Assembly (NCBI GenBank): GCA_021713295.1
Contig: JAKJJU010000019.1
Coordinates: 1 to 52,454 of the forward strand
DNA: 52,454 nucleotides
From: Thiotrichales bacterium 19S3-11
GTDB lineage: Bacteria > Pseudomonadota > Gammaproteobacteria > Francisellales > Francisellaceae
Direction of reading: 5' to 3'
Under the pieces are notes generated by a model, which did no database searches, had not been told where the DNA came from, and saw only the letters and a list, made by a program, of their open reading frames with translations. The first letter of the stretch is position 1. Each line of letters opens with the position of its first letter. Below, piece by piece: positions 27,758-37,881 of the stretch. The translations under genes and the position numbers were made by a program.

Positions 27758-28717
27758 ATGATTGACAAGCAAATAGAACAATTACTCGATGAAGAAGTTG
27801 AGCTAAAGGATAAAATTAAGATTGTAACAGCTTTGAATAAGTTTCGTTATGATGGCCATGCTTTAGCACAAATTGCTAGTATATTTTTAGATAAATCAGT
27901 ATCAATTGACATAACGAATTTACCTCAAAACACAATGGATATCGTTGGTACAGGAGGTGATGGCTATTCAACGTTGAATTATTCCACTTTAACGGCGTTA
28001 ATACTTTCACAATTGGGCATTCCAGTGATTAAGCATGGTAATCGATCATCAACCAGTCGTTGTGGTAGTTTTGACTTTTTAGAGACCATTGGAATTGAAT
28101 TTCCTAAAACAACAGAAGAAGTCATTCAACAATTTAATAAAGAGCACTGTGTATTTTTATATGCACCTTACTTTCATCCTTTATTTAAACAAATTGTACC
28201 GGTAAGGAAGCACTTTTCCGAGTTAGGACAGAAAACTGTATTTAATATTCTTGGGCCTTTATTAAACCCTGCGAGAGTTAAGCGTATGGTTGTCGGCGTT
28301 TATGAGGAAGCCTTAATTGAGCCAATGGCTATTGCTTTAAATGAATTAAACGTTGAATATGCATCGATTGTCCACGGGGCGGGGATGGATGAATTTAGTA
28401 CTTGTGGCATTAATCATCTGATACAAATTAAACAGGGCCGGCTCAATAGAATTAGTATTCATCCTGAGCAATTAGGTTTTAAGCGGGCTAAAGCTGAATT
28501 ATTAAAAGCAGGTGATTCATATCAAAATGTTAAAGAATCATTAGCCATCTTAAATGGTGAATTAATGGGGCCTAAAAGGGATATGCTTGTGATTAATGTA
28601 GCTGCTGCTTTATCTGTTTCAACTGCTTTTGAATTAGGCCTATCTGATGCAATTAAAAAAGTAGAAACTTATCTGCAAAGTAAACCAGTGTTATTTCCAC
28701 ACCCTGTCATGCATTAG
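27758..28717 (+). CDS. trpD: Anthranilate phosphoribosyltransferase-like protein (TrpD family)
   Basis: A 319-residue protein of the class IV phosphoribosyltransferase fold. The PRPP-binding GTGGDG (about residues 68-73) and KHGNRSSTSRCGS motifs are intact, HPLFKQIVPVRKHFSELGQKTVFNILGPLLNPA matches TrpD in order and spacing (residues about 146-178), and VHGAGMDEF carries the metal-binding Asp-Glu. It is shorter than typical TrpD (about 340), and the helix after GTGGDG is divergent (YSTLNYST instead of xTFNIST). No other trp genes are nearby, so it may be a salvage or paralogous enzyme rather than the biosynthetic TrpD. No clear Shine-Dalgarno precedes ATG 27758. Confidence 0.85.
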   Translation: MIDKQIEQLLDEEVELKDKIKIVTALNKFRYDGHALAQIASIFLDKSVSIDITNLPQNTMDIVGTGGDGYSTLNYSTLTALILSQLGIPVIKHGNRSSTSRCGSFDFLETIGIEFPKTTEEVIQQFNKEHCVFLYAPYFHPLFKQIVPVRKHFSELGQKTVFNILGPLLNPARVKRMVVGVYEEALIEPMAIALNELNVEYASIVHGAGMDEFSTCGINHLIQIKQGRLNRISIHPEQLGFKRAKAELLKAGDSYQNVKESLAILNGELMGPKRDMLVINVAAALSVSTAFELGLSDAIKKVETYLQSKPVLFPHPVMH

Positions 28718-28727
28718 TTTATCTTGA

Positions 28728-31700
28728 TTATGGTTGTAAATAATCTTTTGAGATTGATAGGCCATTTTCATTTGTACCTGCATAGATGCTGCTACCTCTA
28801 ACAAATAGACAAGATATAACGTCACTACCAACGCCATTTTCAATGGTTTTTGGAGCAAAATCAAGAATTGTACTGCTAGGGCCATTATGAGATATTTTAA
28901 CACCACTACCATCGGTGGCAGCGTAGATGTTATTGCCTGCTGCAAAGACTTGGATTGTGGTTCCACCTGCGATATTGTTCCACGTGTTGCCATCATCCTC
29001 AGATATTGAAATACCATTATCCGTGGCTAAATAGATAATACCATTAGATACAAATACACCGTAGATACTATTAGTATCAAGTCCATTACTTGTTGTAAGG
29101 TTGCTAAATGAATCACCATCATCATTTGAAATTGACAGCCCACCGTCAGTTGCTGCATAAATAATGCCATTTTCAACAAATACTTCAGAAATATAATTAT
29201 CGCCTAAGCCATCTTCAGTATTTCGATTCATCCAAGTTAAACCATTATCTGCTGATATAGATAATCCATTTGCTGTAGCTACGTAAATATAGTTATGATT
29301 AACAAATAGTGAGGTAACTTGATCATCGATTAGTCCATTTTCGGAAGTTATATTAACCCAGCTGATACCACCGTCTTCAGATACTCCAATTCCATCTTCT
29401 TCAGTTGCAATATAGATAACACCGTTATAGACAAATATATCGAAAAGAGAATCACTAGGTATCTGTACATTATTGCTTGTATTAATAGTTTGCCAAGTTA
29501 ATCCATTATCTGTAGAAATACCAAGACCATTATTTGTTGCAATATAAATAACGTTATCGTTATCTACAAATACACTAAAAATATCATCACTAGAAATTTC
29601 ACTATTTTCAGTATTTAAAATACTCCATTCTAAACCAGGAGTAGTAATAGTTGATAAACCGCCTGTTCCAGTGAGAAAGATATTTGCTCCACGAGCAACA
29701 ATACCATTTATATTACTGCTTGAGATACCGTTTTCAGTACCAAATATCTCCCAAGTATCTCCTGAGTCATTAGATACTGAGATTGAATATATATTGTTTG
29801 GAGTGCCATGGGTAACAAATATATCTATTCCCGTGGCAAAAATATCACTGACATCATTATAGGCTAAGCCATCTGCTTGAGTAATAGTATTAAGGCTTTC
29901 ACCACCATCATAGACTGTTAGCCCTCCTGGTGTTCCTATATATAATATTTCATTAATACTATCGAGGAATATGCGATTAATCCAATTGTTAGGCAGGCCT
30001 TCATTGGTGGTATAGTTAGCAAAACTATCACCATCATAAATAGATAGTCCAGTAGTTGTACCAATAAATAATAATTGGAAAGCTTCAGCAAATTCAATAT
30101 CATTTATAATATTACCGACTAAGCCATCAACTGTAGTAAAAGATTCCCAAGATGATCCGTCATCATATGATATAGAAAGTCCAAATTCAGTTCCAACAAA
30201 GATAAAACCCTCAGCAGCTTTAATGACATTAACTAGGTCACTTGGTAGTCCATTACTCATAGTAATATTTGTGAATGTAACTCCATTATCATCAGAGATA
30301 AAAATTCCTTCTCCAAAGGTTGCAATAAATAGCTTTTCATTGAAACTAAATAGACTTGAAATACCAGCTATACTTGTATTTGTACTCCATGTCAAACCGC
30401 CATCAATTGAAGTAGCAAGGCCTTCATCGGTTCCGACATATAATTGATTGTTATGTATTACCAAACTTGTAGTAAAAGCACCATATCCAATATTGTTTAT
30501 TGCAGTAAAATTAACCCAATTATTTCCATTATCTTCTGATGCAGACATCCCTGCTAAGGTAGCAGCAAAAACTTTATTACCAGATGCAAATAGTTTTGAA
30601 ATATTATTTGTACCTAAACCATCTGCAGTTGTCATATTCGTAAATGTATTACCTGAATCAGTTGACACTGCTAGACTATTTATAGTAGCAACATACATAT
30701 GAGTGTCAGTAACAAATACATCATAAATAATATTAGAACTAAGACCATTGGTGGTTGTTTTAGTTTCAGTGAAGTTTAAACCTTCATCATCAGAAATAGA
30801 TAAACCATCATTAGTAGCAACATAGACATAATCATCGTCTGCAAAAACACTATAAACAAAGTTTGATGCTAAACCATTAGCTACTGTTTTATTTGTAAAT
30901 GAGGTTCCACCATCATAAGAGACGGATAAGCCATTAGCTGTTGCTACATAAATATTGTTGTTATGAACAAAGACATCAAGCAATAAATTATTTCCTAAAC
31001 CTGCTGCCGTAGATATATTACTCCAAGTCAAACCTTGATCATAGGAAATTGATAGGCCATTATTTGTGGTAAGGTATATGATACCATTTGCAACAAATAC
31101 ACTAGTTATGTCATTGCTAGCTATACCATCATCAGCAGTAAAGCTATTCCATGTTGCTGCGTTATCACTAGATATTGATAACCCAGAAGCTGTGGCAAGG
31201 TAAATTGAATCACCAACGACAAAAACATCATTGACAATATTATTAATTATACCATTTGCTGCTGTTATATTTGCCCAAGTGAGTCCATTATCCTCAGATA
31301 TTGATAAACCAGCCATTGTAGCAACGTATAGAATATTCTCTGAATAATAGACCGCATTGACTAATGTGCTTGCAAGCCCTAGATGATATGATTTTAGATT
31401 GGCAGGTATATTATAAACAAGTTGATAACTTTTAAGTTCAAAGGGTTGATGCAGTTCAGAAGAATTTGTCGCATCAATCAATATATCAACGATATCAGTC
31501 TCTGGTTCTTCAGGGTTTGATAATAATGCATAATCTAATACGTATTGGCAAGTTTCACCTGGAGAAAGCGACATACCTGAATAACAAGTACTTAGAAATT
31601 CTACAATTGATAATTTTTCAAATGTTGTTGGTAAAATCTTAAATAATAAATCTTCAACAGCATAGGGAGCTATCAAATTATTACCAACATTAAGAACAAT

Positions 31701-32792
31701 TTGCTTATTGGCTTTAGTATTTGTTGTTAAAGAATCGTATGGAGTAAATAGCATAAGAAATAATGGTGTCATGGCAATGATTTCTCTATTTGCGCTATTA
31801 AAATTATCACCAGAAATTTCAACTAACCCTACACCGGAAGGGTCACTAGAACTACTTAGAGTTATCTGGCAACTTGACAGAGGAGATAGGCTATTTCCAC
31901 AATTATTATCATCGAGTGTTACATCAGTTAGGATGGGTAAATTAACATTCAAGTTTAGAGCATCTACTGCAGATGAATTTTGGATTGTGATAGTTTGTTC
32001 AGAGTAAGGGCCTATATTAATTAGTTCTGGCAAAATAGTAATGCTTGGGCGAACCAACGCCACTGGAATAGTTAATATTTTGATATTATTAGAACTATTT
32101 ATGCCTATATCGATATTCTCAGATTGTGCTTGATTATCTGCATTAACTATAAGAGTGCATGAGCTACCATTTATTAATTGACCTGTGCAAGTTGTATTAT
32201 CTACAGATAGAAGATTAGAAGGTATAGTAAATTTTATACCTGTCATATCAATATCAATACCTGTATTATTTGATAAGGTCAAATTCGTAGATGAGCCAGA
32301 ACCTAAGCTTTTAGGATCTAAATTATGCGTGAGTGATTTAAGTGTGATATTATTGACAGATGTAGTATACTCAGTGCCATCAATTAACCCACTGATTGTA
32401 AATTTGAATTTGTCACCAATAAAATTACTTGAATCATTTTTTGTTGCAAATACAATAGTACAAGTTTTTGAAGTAGAGAGTGAATTACAATTAGCGTTAT
32501 AACTAATCTTAAAAATGTTTTGATAGATAGGGTCAATAAAGTTAACCTTTATATTAGTTGCTACACTTGCTGTAGCTCCTAGTTTTAGACCAGAAACACT
32601 TTGATCCAAAGTAACTAGAATTTCACCTGAATAACCCTGAACAATAATACCGTCAGAAGTTACAACTAATTGTGAATTTGAACTTGGTGTATTATTGCTA
32701 GAATCTGAAGAATCGCCACAGCCAACCAGTGCTAGTTGTAAAATAATAAAAGCGATAGTTATGGTTGTATATCTAATTATTGAAATAATCAT
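28728..32792 (-). CDS. Large lipoprotein with Ig-like region and about 20 propeller (BNR/Reg_prop-like) repeats
   Basis: A 1354-residue predicted lipoprotein: the N-terminal helix ends ALVGCGDSS, a clear lipobox with Cys near residue 25. Residues about 40-465 are Ser/Thr/Asn-rich beta-sandwich-like segments with paired cysteines (for example TCTGQLINGSSC and NCGNSLSPLSSC). From about residue 471 to the end there are about 20 repeats of some 43 residues with the pattern DVFVxxxxIYxATxxGLSIS-D-G-xxW, combining the Asp-box (SxDxGxTW) with a two-component-sensor propeller blade. They should form two or three beta-propellers. It is a probable outer-membrane surface protein that binds an unknown ligand. 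I start at ATG 32792; TTG 32804 is also open. No Shine-Dalgarno is obvious. Confidence 0.85.
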   Translation of the reverse strand: MIISIIRYTTITIAFIILQLALVGCGDSSDSSNNTPSSNSQLVVTSDGIIVQGYSGEILVTLDQSVSGLKLGATASVATNIKVNFIDPIYQNIFKISYNANCNSLSTSKTCTIVFATKNDSSNFIGDKFKFTISGLIDGTEYTTSVNNITLKSLTHNLDPKSLGSGSSTNLTLSNNTGIDIDMTGIKFTIPSNLLSVDNTTCTGQLINGSSCTLIVNADNQAQSENIDIGINSSNNIKILTIPVALVRPSITILPELINIGPYSEQTITIQNSSAVDALNLNVNLPILTDVTLDDNNCGNSLSPLSSCQITLSSSSDPSGVGLVEISGDNFNSANREIIAMTPLFLMLFTPYDSLTTNTKANKQIVLNVGNNLIAPYAVEDLLFKILPTTFEKLSIVEFLSTCYSGMSLSPGETCQYVLDYALLSNPEEPETDIVDILIDATNSSELHQPFELKSYQLVYNIPANLKSYHLGLASTLVNAVYYSENILYVATMAGLSISEDNGLTWANITAANGIINNIVNDVFVVGDSIYLATASGLSISSDNAATWNSFTADDGIASNDITSVFVANGIIYLTTNNGLSISYDQGLTWSNISTAAGLGNNLLLDVFVHNNNIYVATANGLSVSYDGGTSFTNKTVANGLASNFVYSVFADDDYVYVATNDGLSISDDEGLNFTETKTTTNGLSSNIIYDVFVTDTHMYVATINSLAVSTDSGNTFTNMTTADGLGTNNISKLFASGNKVFAATLAGMSASEDNGNNWVNFTAINNIGYGAFTTSLVIHNNQLYVGTDEGLATSIDGGLTWSTNTSIAGISSLFSFNEKLFIATFGEGIFISDDNGVTFTNITMSNGLPSDLVNVIKAAEGFIFVGTEFGLSISYDDGSSWESFTTVDGLVGNIINDIEFAEAFQLLFIGTTTGLSIYDGDSFANYTTNEGLPNNWINRIFLDSINEILYIGTPGGLTVYDGGESLNTITQADGLAYNDVSDIFATGIDIFVTHGTPNNIYSISVSNDSGDTWEIFGTENGISSSNINGIVARGANIFLTGTGGLSTITTPGLEWSILNTENSEISSDDIFSVFVDNDNVIYIATNNGLGISTDNGLTWQTINTSNNVQIPSDSLFDIFVYNGVIYIATEEDGIGVSEDGGISWVNITSENGLIDDQVTSLFVNHNYIYVATANGLSISADNGLTWMNRNTEDGLGDNYISEVFVENGIIYAATDGGLSISNDDGDSFSNLTTSNGLDTNSIYGVFVSNGIIYLATDNGISISEDDGNTWNNIAGGTTIQVFAAGNNIYAATDGSGVKISHNGPSSTILDFAPKTIENGVGSDVISCLFVRGSSIYAGTNENGLSISKDYLQP
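28740..31382 (-). repeat. Tandem degenerate repeats encoding propeller blades
   Basis: About 20 consecutive degenerate units of roughly 125-140 bases encode the propeller repeats. Units are recognisable by their complement of GGxTTATCxATATC (GLSIS) followed by the Asp-box codons. Divergence between units is high enough that slippage is unlikely, but neighbouring units could still recombine. Confidence 0.8.
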
Positions 32793-32912
32793 ATCAAAAA
32801 CCAATATATGTAATTCATTCTATAAATAAATATAACAAATATTGAATTTAATTCAAATTATGAAATAAAAGTAAGAATTGTGAGTTAATTTTGTCTAAAA
32901 GTAAGTATTGAA

Positions 32913-35900
32913 CTAGTGAGATTTGCTTTCTTCAAGCTCTTTATTGATGCGCTCGATAATTTGTCCTTCTTCGTATTGGTGGCGCATAAATGATTTACGA
33001 TCTTTTGCAAGATACATATAGAAGCAAGGTACGACAAAAAGTGTAAACATTGTACCAATAATCATACCAAAGACGATAACAATACTAATTGCATGTCGAC
33101 TCTCAGCTCCAGCACCAGAAGCAAATAAGAGAGGTAGTACACCAACAACCATTGCTGCAGTTGTCATTAATACAGGTCTTAAGCGTATTGAAGCTGCTTG
33201 TTCAATGGCTTCAAACTTTGTTTTACCTTCTTCTTGCAGTTGGTTGGCAAATTCAACAATCAAAATACCATGTTTTGAGATTAACCCAATTAGAGTTACA
33301 AGGCCAACTTCGGTGTATATATTAATACTAGTATAGTCAACACCTAGGTGTGATCCTATATACAGGGGTATCATAGCACCACAAATTGAAAGCGGGACAG
33401 TGACAAGGATAATAATTGGGTCACGGAAGCTCTCAAATTTGGCAGCTAGCATTAAGAAGATGACAATAATAGCAAACATGAAAGCGTACACCATAGTATT
33501 ACCTTCTTGAATGTATTGGCGAGAGCCAGCGGCATAATCATAACCAACATCGTTAGGTAGAATTTGCTCAGCCGTCGTTTTGAAGAAATCAAGCGCTTGA
33601 CCTTGAGTTACGCCAGGAATTGGAACGGCACTAATGGTCACTGAGTTCAACTGCTGGAAGCGGTTTAGACTTGATGGTTCTGAGTTCTCGTCAAAGGTTA
33701 CAATAGAAGACAGTGGTATTAGCTCTCCAGAGGCTGTCGTAATATATAAGTTTTTCAACTGATCTTGGGTTTGTCTTAAGCTATCAGGTAACTGCGGTAT
33801 AATTTGGAAACTATAGCCTAACATACTAAAGTAATTACTATAATAGCCAGAGTAGTATACAGATAAAGTATTAGCAATATCCTGCATACTGATACCCAAT
33901 TGTGATGCTTTATTACGGTTAATATTAATATTTAACTGTGGATTATCAAATCGAAGATCACTATCAACAAATAGGAACATTTTACTTTCTTGTGCCTTTT
34001 GAATTAATTCATTTGCCAATGGATTAATTTGCTCATGGCTAAGTGTCGAAGTTAAAACAAATGAAATAGGCGGTCCAAATGGTGTGCCTGGTAGTGATGC
34101 TTGTTGCCATACATAGGTGTTAACACCTGCAACCGATTTAATTTCATTTTGCAATTGTTTAGCTAATACCATTTGTGTTTGACTACGATCACTCCAAGGG
34201 GTCAGAATAATACCACCGAGCATTTGAGAACTGGTAGGGAATCCGCTGACTAAGAAGTAGGCTTGTTGGTCAGGGAAGTTTTCAAATATATTTTCAATCG
34301 GCTTGTTATAACTCATTAAATAGTTAATATTTGCGGAACTTGGAGCTTGTGCCATGATACCGATAAATGCTTGGTCTTCTTGTGGTGCTAGTTCAGACTT
34401 AGTACCTGCAAATAAATAATAAATACTGATAAAGACGATTGCTGCAAGCAGGATCATTAGAATACGAACGTGTAAAACATTAACAAGTGCTCTGTGATAG
34501 AGGTTTTTTAGTTTATCAAAGGCACGATCAACTAATTTAACTAACCGACTTTCTAATACAGATGGTTTAATAAGCATCGAACACATCATCGGTGAAAGTG
34601 TTAATGCAATAATGCCTGAAATGATAACAGCACCAGCTAAGGTATATGCAAACTCTGTAAATAAGCTTCCAGTTAGTCCGCCAAGCATACCAATTGGTGC
34701 ATAAACTGCTGCTAAAGTAAGCGTCATTACCACAACTGGTATGGCAATTTCTCTTGCGCCAATTATTGATGCTTCAAATGGAGTTTTGCCTTCTTCAACA
34801 TGTCGATAGATGTTTTCTAAAACAACAATTGCATCATCTACAAGAAGCCCAATTGCTAATACCATGGATAATAGAGTTAAAAGGTTAATTGAAAAACCCA
34901 TCATATCCATTAAAAAGAAAGCACCAATCATTGATAGCGGAATAGTAATAATTGGGATTGCCAAAGTTCTTGGTGAACCAAAGAAAGCAAAAAGAACAAT
35001 CGTTACAATAATAACTGCTTCAATAAGTGTTTTAACTACCTCTTCAATAGCAGAGCTAATATAAGTTGTCGAATTATAGACGATGTTTAATTTTAAACCG
35101 CTTGGTAATTGTTTTTCTAAGCTTGGTAGATTGGCCATAACGTTATTAATAACGCTTAACTGGTTCGCCCCAGGCGCAACTAGAATACCAGCAAAAACGC
35201 CTTGAGTACCGTTATAGGTTACTTCTGAAGTATAATCTTGTGCTCCAAGTTGTACTTTAGCAATATCGCCTAAGCGAATTGGATTACCTTCAAAGTTTGC
35301 TACAATTAATTGTTTAAACTCATCAGCACTATGCATATCAGTCTTAGCATTAATTGTTATCGTTTGAAATGGCGTTTTCAGAGTACCAGCACTAGCGATA
35401 ACACTGTTAGTTTGTAATGCATTATAAACATCCGAAGCAGTAATATTATATTGAGCCATTTTATTGGAGTTTAACCAAATTCTCATTGAGTATGGTTTAT
35501 CACCCCAAATTTGGACTTGTGAAATACCACCTAGAGCGGAGAGTTTAGGTGTCAATACGTTGTTTAAGTAAGCAGATATTTCTTCTTTATTAAGATTTTG
35601 ACTGGTAAAACTTAAAATTAAAGAAGGAAACGTATCACCTGTAGTTTTGGTAATAGTTGGTGACTCAGCTGCATCTGGTAACTGGTTTAGGACGGCGTTT
35701 ACTTTACCTGTGATATCGGTTAGAGCAGCATTAGGGTCATAGTTTAGCCTAACATAAATAGTTATTGTACTTAGACCTGTAACACTGGTTGAAGTCATAT
35801 AATCAATACCATCAGCACTACCAATAGATTGCTCAAGAGGGGTAGTTATAAATCCCTGAATAACCTGAGAGTTTGCACCTGGGTAAGATGTAGTGACCGT

Positions 35901-36035
35901 AATGGTAGTATTCGTCATTTGCGGATATTGCATAACTTGAAGTCTAAAAACTGAGCCAAGTCCAGCAACAACAATTAACAAACTGATTACCGTTGCCAGT
36001 ACTGGTCGCCTGATAAATATGTCGGTAAATTTCAT
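32913..36035 (-). CDS. RND multidrug efflux transporter permease (AcrB/MexB-like)
   Basis: A 1040-residue inner-membrane pump of the HAE1 class. It begins FTDIFIRRPVLATVISLL, has a first periplasmic loop, GLLVDDAIVVLENIYRH (helix 4 with the paired Asp of the proton relay), a second periplasmic loop and the C-terminal block SKHGILIVEFANQL, the equivalent of helix 10. About 12 helices are visible. It exports drugs, bile salts or fatty acids with the adjacent fusion protein. No TolC-type outer-membrane gene is linked, so a separately encoded channel is expected. GAGG lies eight bases before ATG 36035. Last gene of a dsbB-MFP-RND operon. Confidence 0.95.
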   Translation of the reverse strand: MKFTDIFIRRPVLATVISLLIVVAGLGSVFRLQVMQYPQMTNTTITVTTSYPGANSQVIQGFITTPLEQSIGSADGIDYMTSTSVTGLSTITIYVRLNYDPNAALTDITGKVNAVLNQLPDAAESPTITKTTGDTFPSLILSFTSQNLNKEEISAYLNNVLTPKLSALGGISQVQIWGDKPYSMRIWLNSNKMAQYNITASDVYNALQTNSVIASAGTLKTPFQTITINAKTDMHSADEFKQLIVANFEGNPIRLGDIAKVQLGAQDYTSEVTYNGTQGVFAGILVAPGANQLSVINNVMANLPSLEKQLPSGLKLNIVYNSTTYISSAIEEVVKTLIEAVIIVTIVLFAFFGSPRTLAIPIITIPLSMIGAFFLMDMMGFSINLLTLLSMVLAIGLLVDDAIVVLENIYRHVEEGKTPFEASIIGAREIAIPVVVMTLTLAAVYAPIGMLGGLTGSLFTEFAYTLAGAVIISGIIALTLSPMMCSMLIKPSVLESRLVKLVDRAFDKLKNLYHRALVNVLHVRILMILLAAIVFISIYYLFAGTKSELAPQEDQAFIGIMAQAPSSANINYLMSYNKPIENIFENFPDQQAYFLVSGFPTSSQMLGGIILTPWSDRSQTQMVLAKQLQNEIKSVAGVNTYVWQQASLPGTPFGPPISFVLTSTLSHEQINPLANELIQKAQESKMFLFVDSDLRFDNPQLNININRNKASQLGISMQDIANTLSVYYSGYYSNYFSMLGYSFQIIPQLPDSLRQTQDQLKNLYITTASGELIPLSSIVTFDENSEPSSLNRFQQLNSVTISAVPIPGVTQGQALDFFKTTAEQILPNDVGYDYAAGSRQYIQEGNTMVYAFMFAIIVIFLMLAAKFESFRDPIIILVTVPLSICGAMIPLYIGSHLGVDYTSINIYTEVGLVTLIGLISKHGILIVEFANQLQEEGKTKFEAIEQAASIRLRPVLMTTAAMVVGVLPLLFASGAGAESRHAISIVIVFGMIIGTMFTLFVVPCFYMYLAKDRKSFMRHQYEEGQIIERINKELEESKSH

Positions 36036-36092
36036 ATAGATTGCCTCATTAAGCTTAAATTAAAGGGTAAATTACGATAAATGACTGACATT

Positions 36093-37340
36093 TTAATTAA
36101 GCCCACTAGCTTTCTCCGTTTTTTGATACTCAGCATCATTTAATTTGACATCATTATTAATAACAGCCTTAGCATTATTTTTAAGCTTTAATTGTCCGGA
36201 TGTAACAACAATATCTCCATCTTTAACGCCGCTAAGAACTTCAGTTTGGTTGCCGCGAGTTTCACCAACTCTAATTGTATGAATTGTGGCAGTGTACTGA
36301 TCTTGCTTCATTTCTACAAGTTCAGCTTTACCACTAGCCATGCTTGTATAGCTACCTTTAACAGCTTTACCATCTTTCATATCAGGTGTTAAGATGTAAA
36401 TTGAATTACCATATAGGGTATAAGTGATTGCATTCTGAGGGATAACAACTACTTGTTTATCAACACCCAGCATCACATGAACATCGGCAAACATTCCAGG
36501 TAATAATTGCGCTTTAGCATCGCTATTTTTAACTGTGGCTTGAACTTGCAGGCCTAGTGTATTATCAGATAAGCGTGAATCTATAGCAGTGATTGTGCCT
36601 TTAAATGTTTTATCAGGAAAACTAGATGTCGTTAATTCAATGGTTTGTCCTAGTTTAACTTTATCAACATCTGATTCAGTAATATTAAAATTAACATAGA
36701 TTGGATCAATCTGGTTAAGACTTGCGGCATTGCTTCCAGCTTGAAAGTATTCACCTAAGTTAATTTGGCGAATACCAATTTTGCCACTAAATGGCGCTCG
36801 TACTTGTAGGTATTGAATTTGAGCTTGTGTTGCTTCAACACTACCAACTGAGCCTTGATAATTAGCATAGTCGGTATCAAGCGTTTGTTTAGAAACAGCA
36901 TTTTGCTCGTAAAGTTCTTTGTTACGGTCATAAGTTATTTTATTAATTTCTAGATCAGCTTTATTTTGTTTGAGCTGACCTTCAAGTTGGCTTGTGTCCA
37001 TTTTGAACAAAAGCTCACCTTTTTTAACCATCTGACCGGATTTAAAATTAATTTCAGTTATTTTACCAGAGGATTGAGAAGTGACATCAACACCATTGAT
37101 TGCAGCAACTGTACCAACCGATTCGATATATTTTGGCCAGTCTTGCGCCTTAGCTTGACCTGCAGAAATTTCAGTAGGCGGAAACACGAAACTAGCCAAT
37201 GTTTCACTTTTTTTAGCATTGATAAAGCTACCAAAACCGAAAATTCCACCAAATAAAATGACTAGAAATATTACTAGACAAATAGCAAATATAATAAATT
37301 TCTTTCGGTTTGTTGCCGATTTTTGCTCATGTTCTGTCAT
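36093..37340 (-). CDS. RND efflux periplasmic adaptor (membrane fusion protein)
   Basis: A 415-residue adaptor linking the RND pump to an outer-membrane channel. One N-terminal hydrophobic helix (about residues 14-36) anchors it; it lacks a lipobox. The lipoyl-like half-motifs SSGKITEINFKSGQMVKKGELLF and LQVRAPFSGKIGI flank a helical hairpin, and the beta-barrel and membrane-proximal domains follow (PGMFADVHVML, VVIPQNAITYTL). The Shine-Dalgarno AAGGA lies in the last codons of dsbB, and the start is one base after its stop, so translation is coupled. Confidence 0.94.
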   Translation of the reverse strand: MTEHEQKSATNRKKFIIFAICLVIFLVILFGGIFGFGSFINAKKSETLASFVFPPTEISAGQAKAQDWPKYIESVGTVAAINGVDVTSQSSGKITEINFKSGQMVKKGELLFKMDTSQLEGQLKQNKADLEINKITYDRNKELYEQNAVSKQTLDTDYANYQGSVGSVEATQAQIQYLQVRAPFSGKIGIRQINLGEYFQAGSNAASLNQIDPIYVNFNITESDVDKVKLGQTIELTTSSFPDKTFKGTITAIDSRLSDNTLGLQVQATVKNSDAKAQLLPGMFADVHVMLGVDKQVVVIPQNAITYTLYGNSIYILTPDMKDGKAVKGSYTSMASGKAELVEMKQDQYTATIHTIRVGETRGNQTEVLSGVKDGDIVVTSGQLKLKNNAKAVINNDVKLNDAEYQKTEKASGLN

Positions 37341-37341
37341 T

Positions 37342-37881
37342 TTAACATCCTTCTTCTTTATTTAACTTTGTTTTTTTAAACCTGCTAATATGATGCATTG
37401 CGCCAAGAAAGTAAAGTATCATTAATACTAAAAATACAATCATACTCCAAAAGGCCATGCTTAATTTTAAAAATGTCCAACTAACCGTACTACAATCACC
37501 AGAGCCATTAAACATCAATAGTAAGAAATCTTTAAATGGCATGTTATAAAATAAATAACCAATCCCAACACCACAGCCATGGGCTTCTGTAGAGGGGTAA
37601 TATTCTAAATAAACTTGACGTATTGCAATATAAAGCCCAAAAGCAGTGGATAGGATAAGTAGTATTAAGTAGATTAGGTTTGCTTTTTTTGAGATGGGTG
37701 CTTGTAATAACGCAATTAGAGATAGTATAGCAACGAATAAATAGGCAATACGTTGCATAATACATAATGGGCATGGAATTAAATTTTTGGCTAACTGAAA
37801 ATAAATAGCGGATACGATTGATGCCGTTGCAATGATAAAGCATATTAAGTAGAAAGCTCGTATTTTTCCTTTTTCAGTCAC
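37342..37881 (-). CDS. dsbB: Disulfide bond formation protein DsbB
   Basis: A 179-residue inner-membrane protein with four helices that reoxidises DsbA and passes electrons to quinones. The first cysteine pair CPLC is at residues 37-40, followed by MQRIAY; the second pair lies in the periplasmic loop (HGCG about residue 102, and GSGDC near 129). The start is GTG 37881 with AGGA ten bases upstream. It is the first gene of an operon with an RND pump, an uncommon linkage. Many secreted proteins here, such as the Cys-rich G8 protein, would depend on the Dsb pathway. Confidence 0.94.
   Translation of the reverse strand: MTEKGKIRAFYLICFIIATASIVSAIYFQLAKNLIPCPLCIMQRIAYLFVAILSLIALLQAPISKKANLIYLILLILSTAFGLYIAIRQVYLEYYPSTEAHGCGVGIGYLFYNMPFKDFLLLMFNGSGDCSTVSWTFLKLSMAFWSMIVFLVLMILYFLGAMHHISRFKKTKLNKEEGC

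Noticed and set aside
28691-29017. A 108-codon frame overlapping the propeller lipoprotein
   Set aside because: It is an alternate frame of the repeat region; the repeats themselves give long spurious frames on both strands.
37342-37356. DsbB ends KEEGC, a terminal Cys
   Set aside because: CaaX needs three residues after the Cys; this is the cytosolic tail of an inner-membrane protein.
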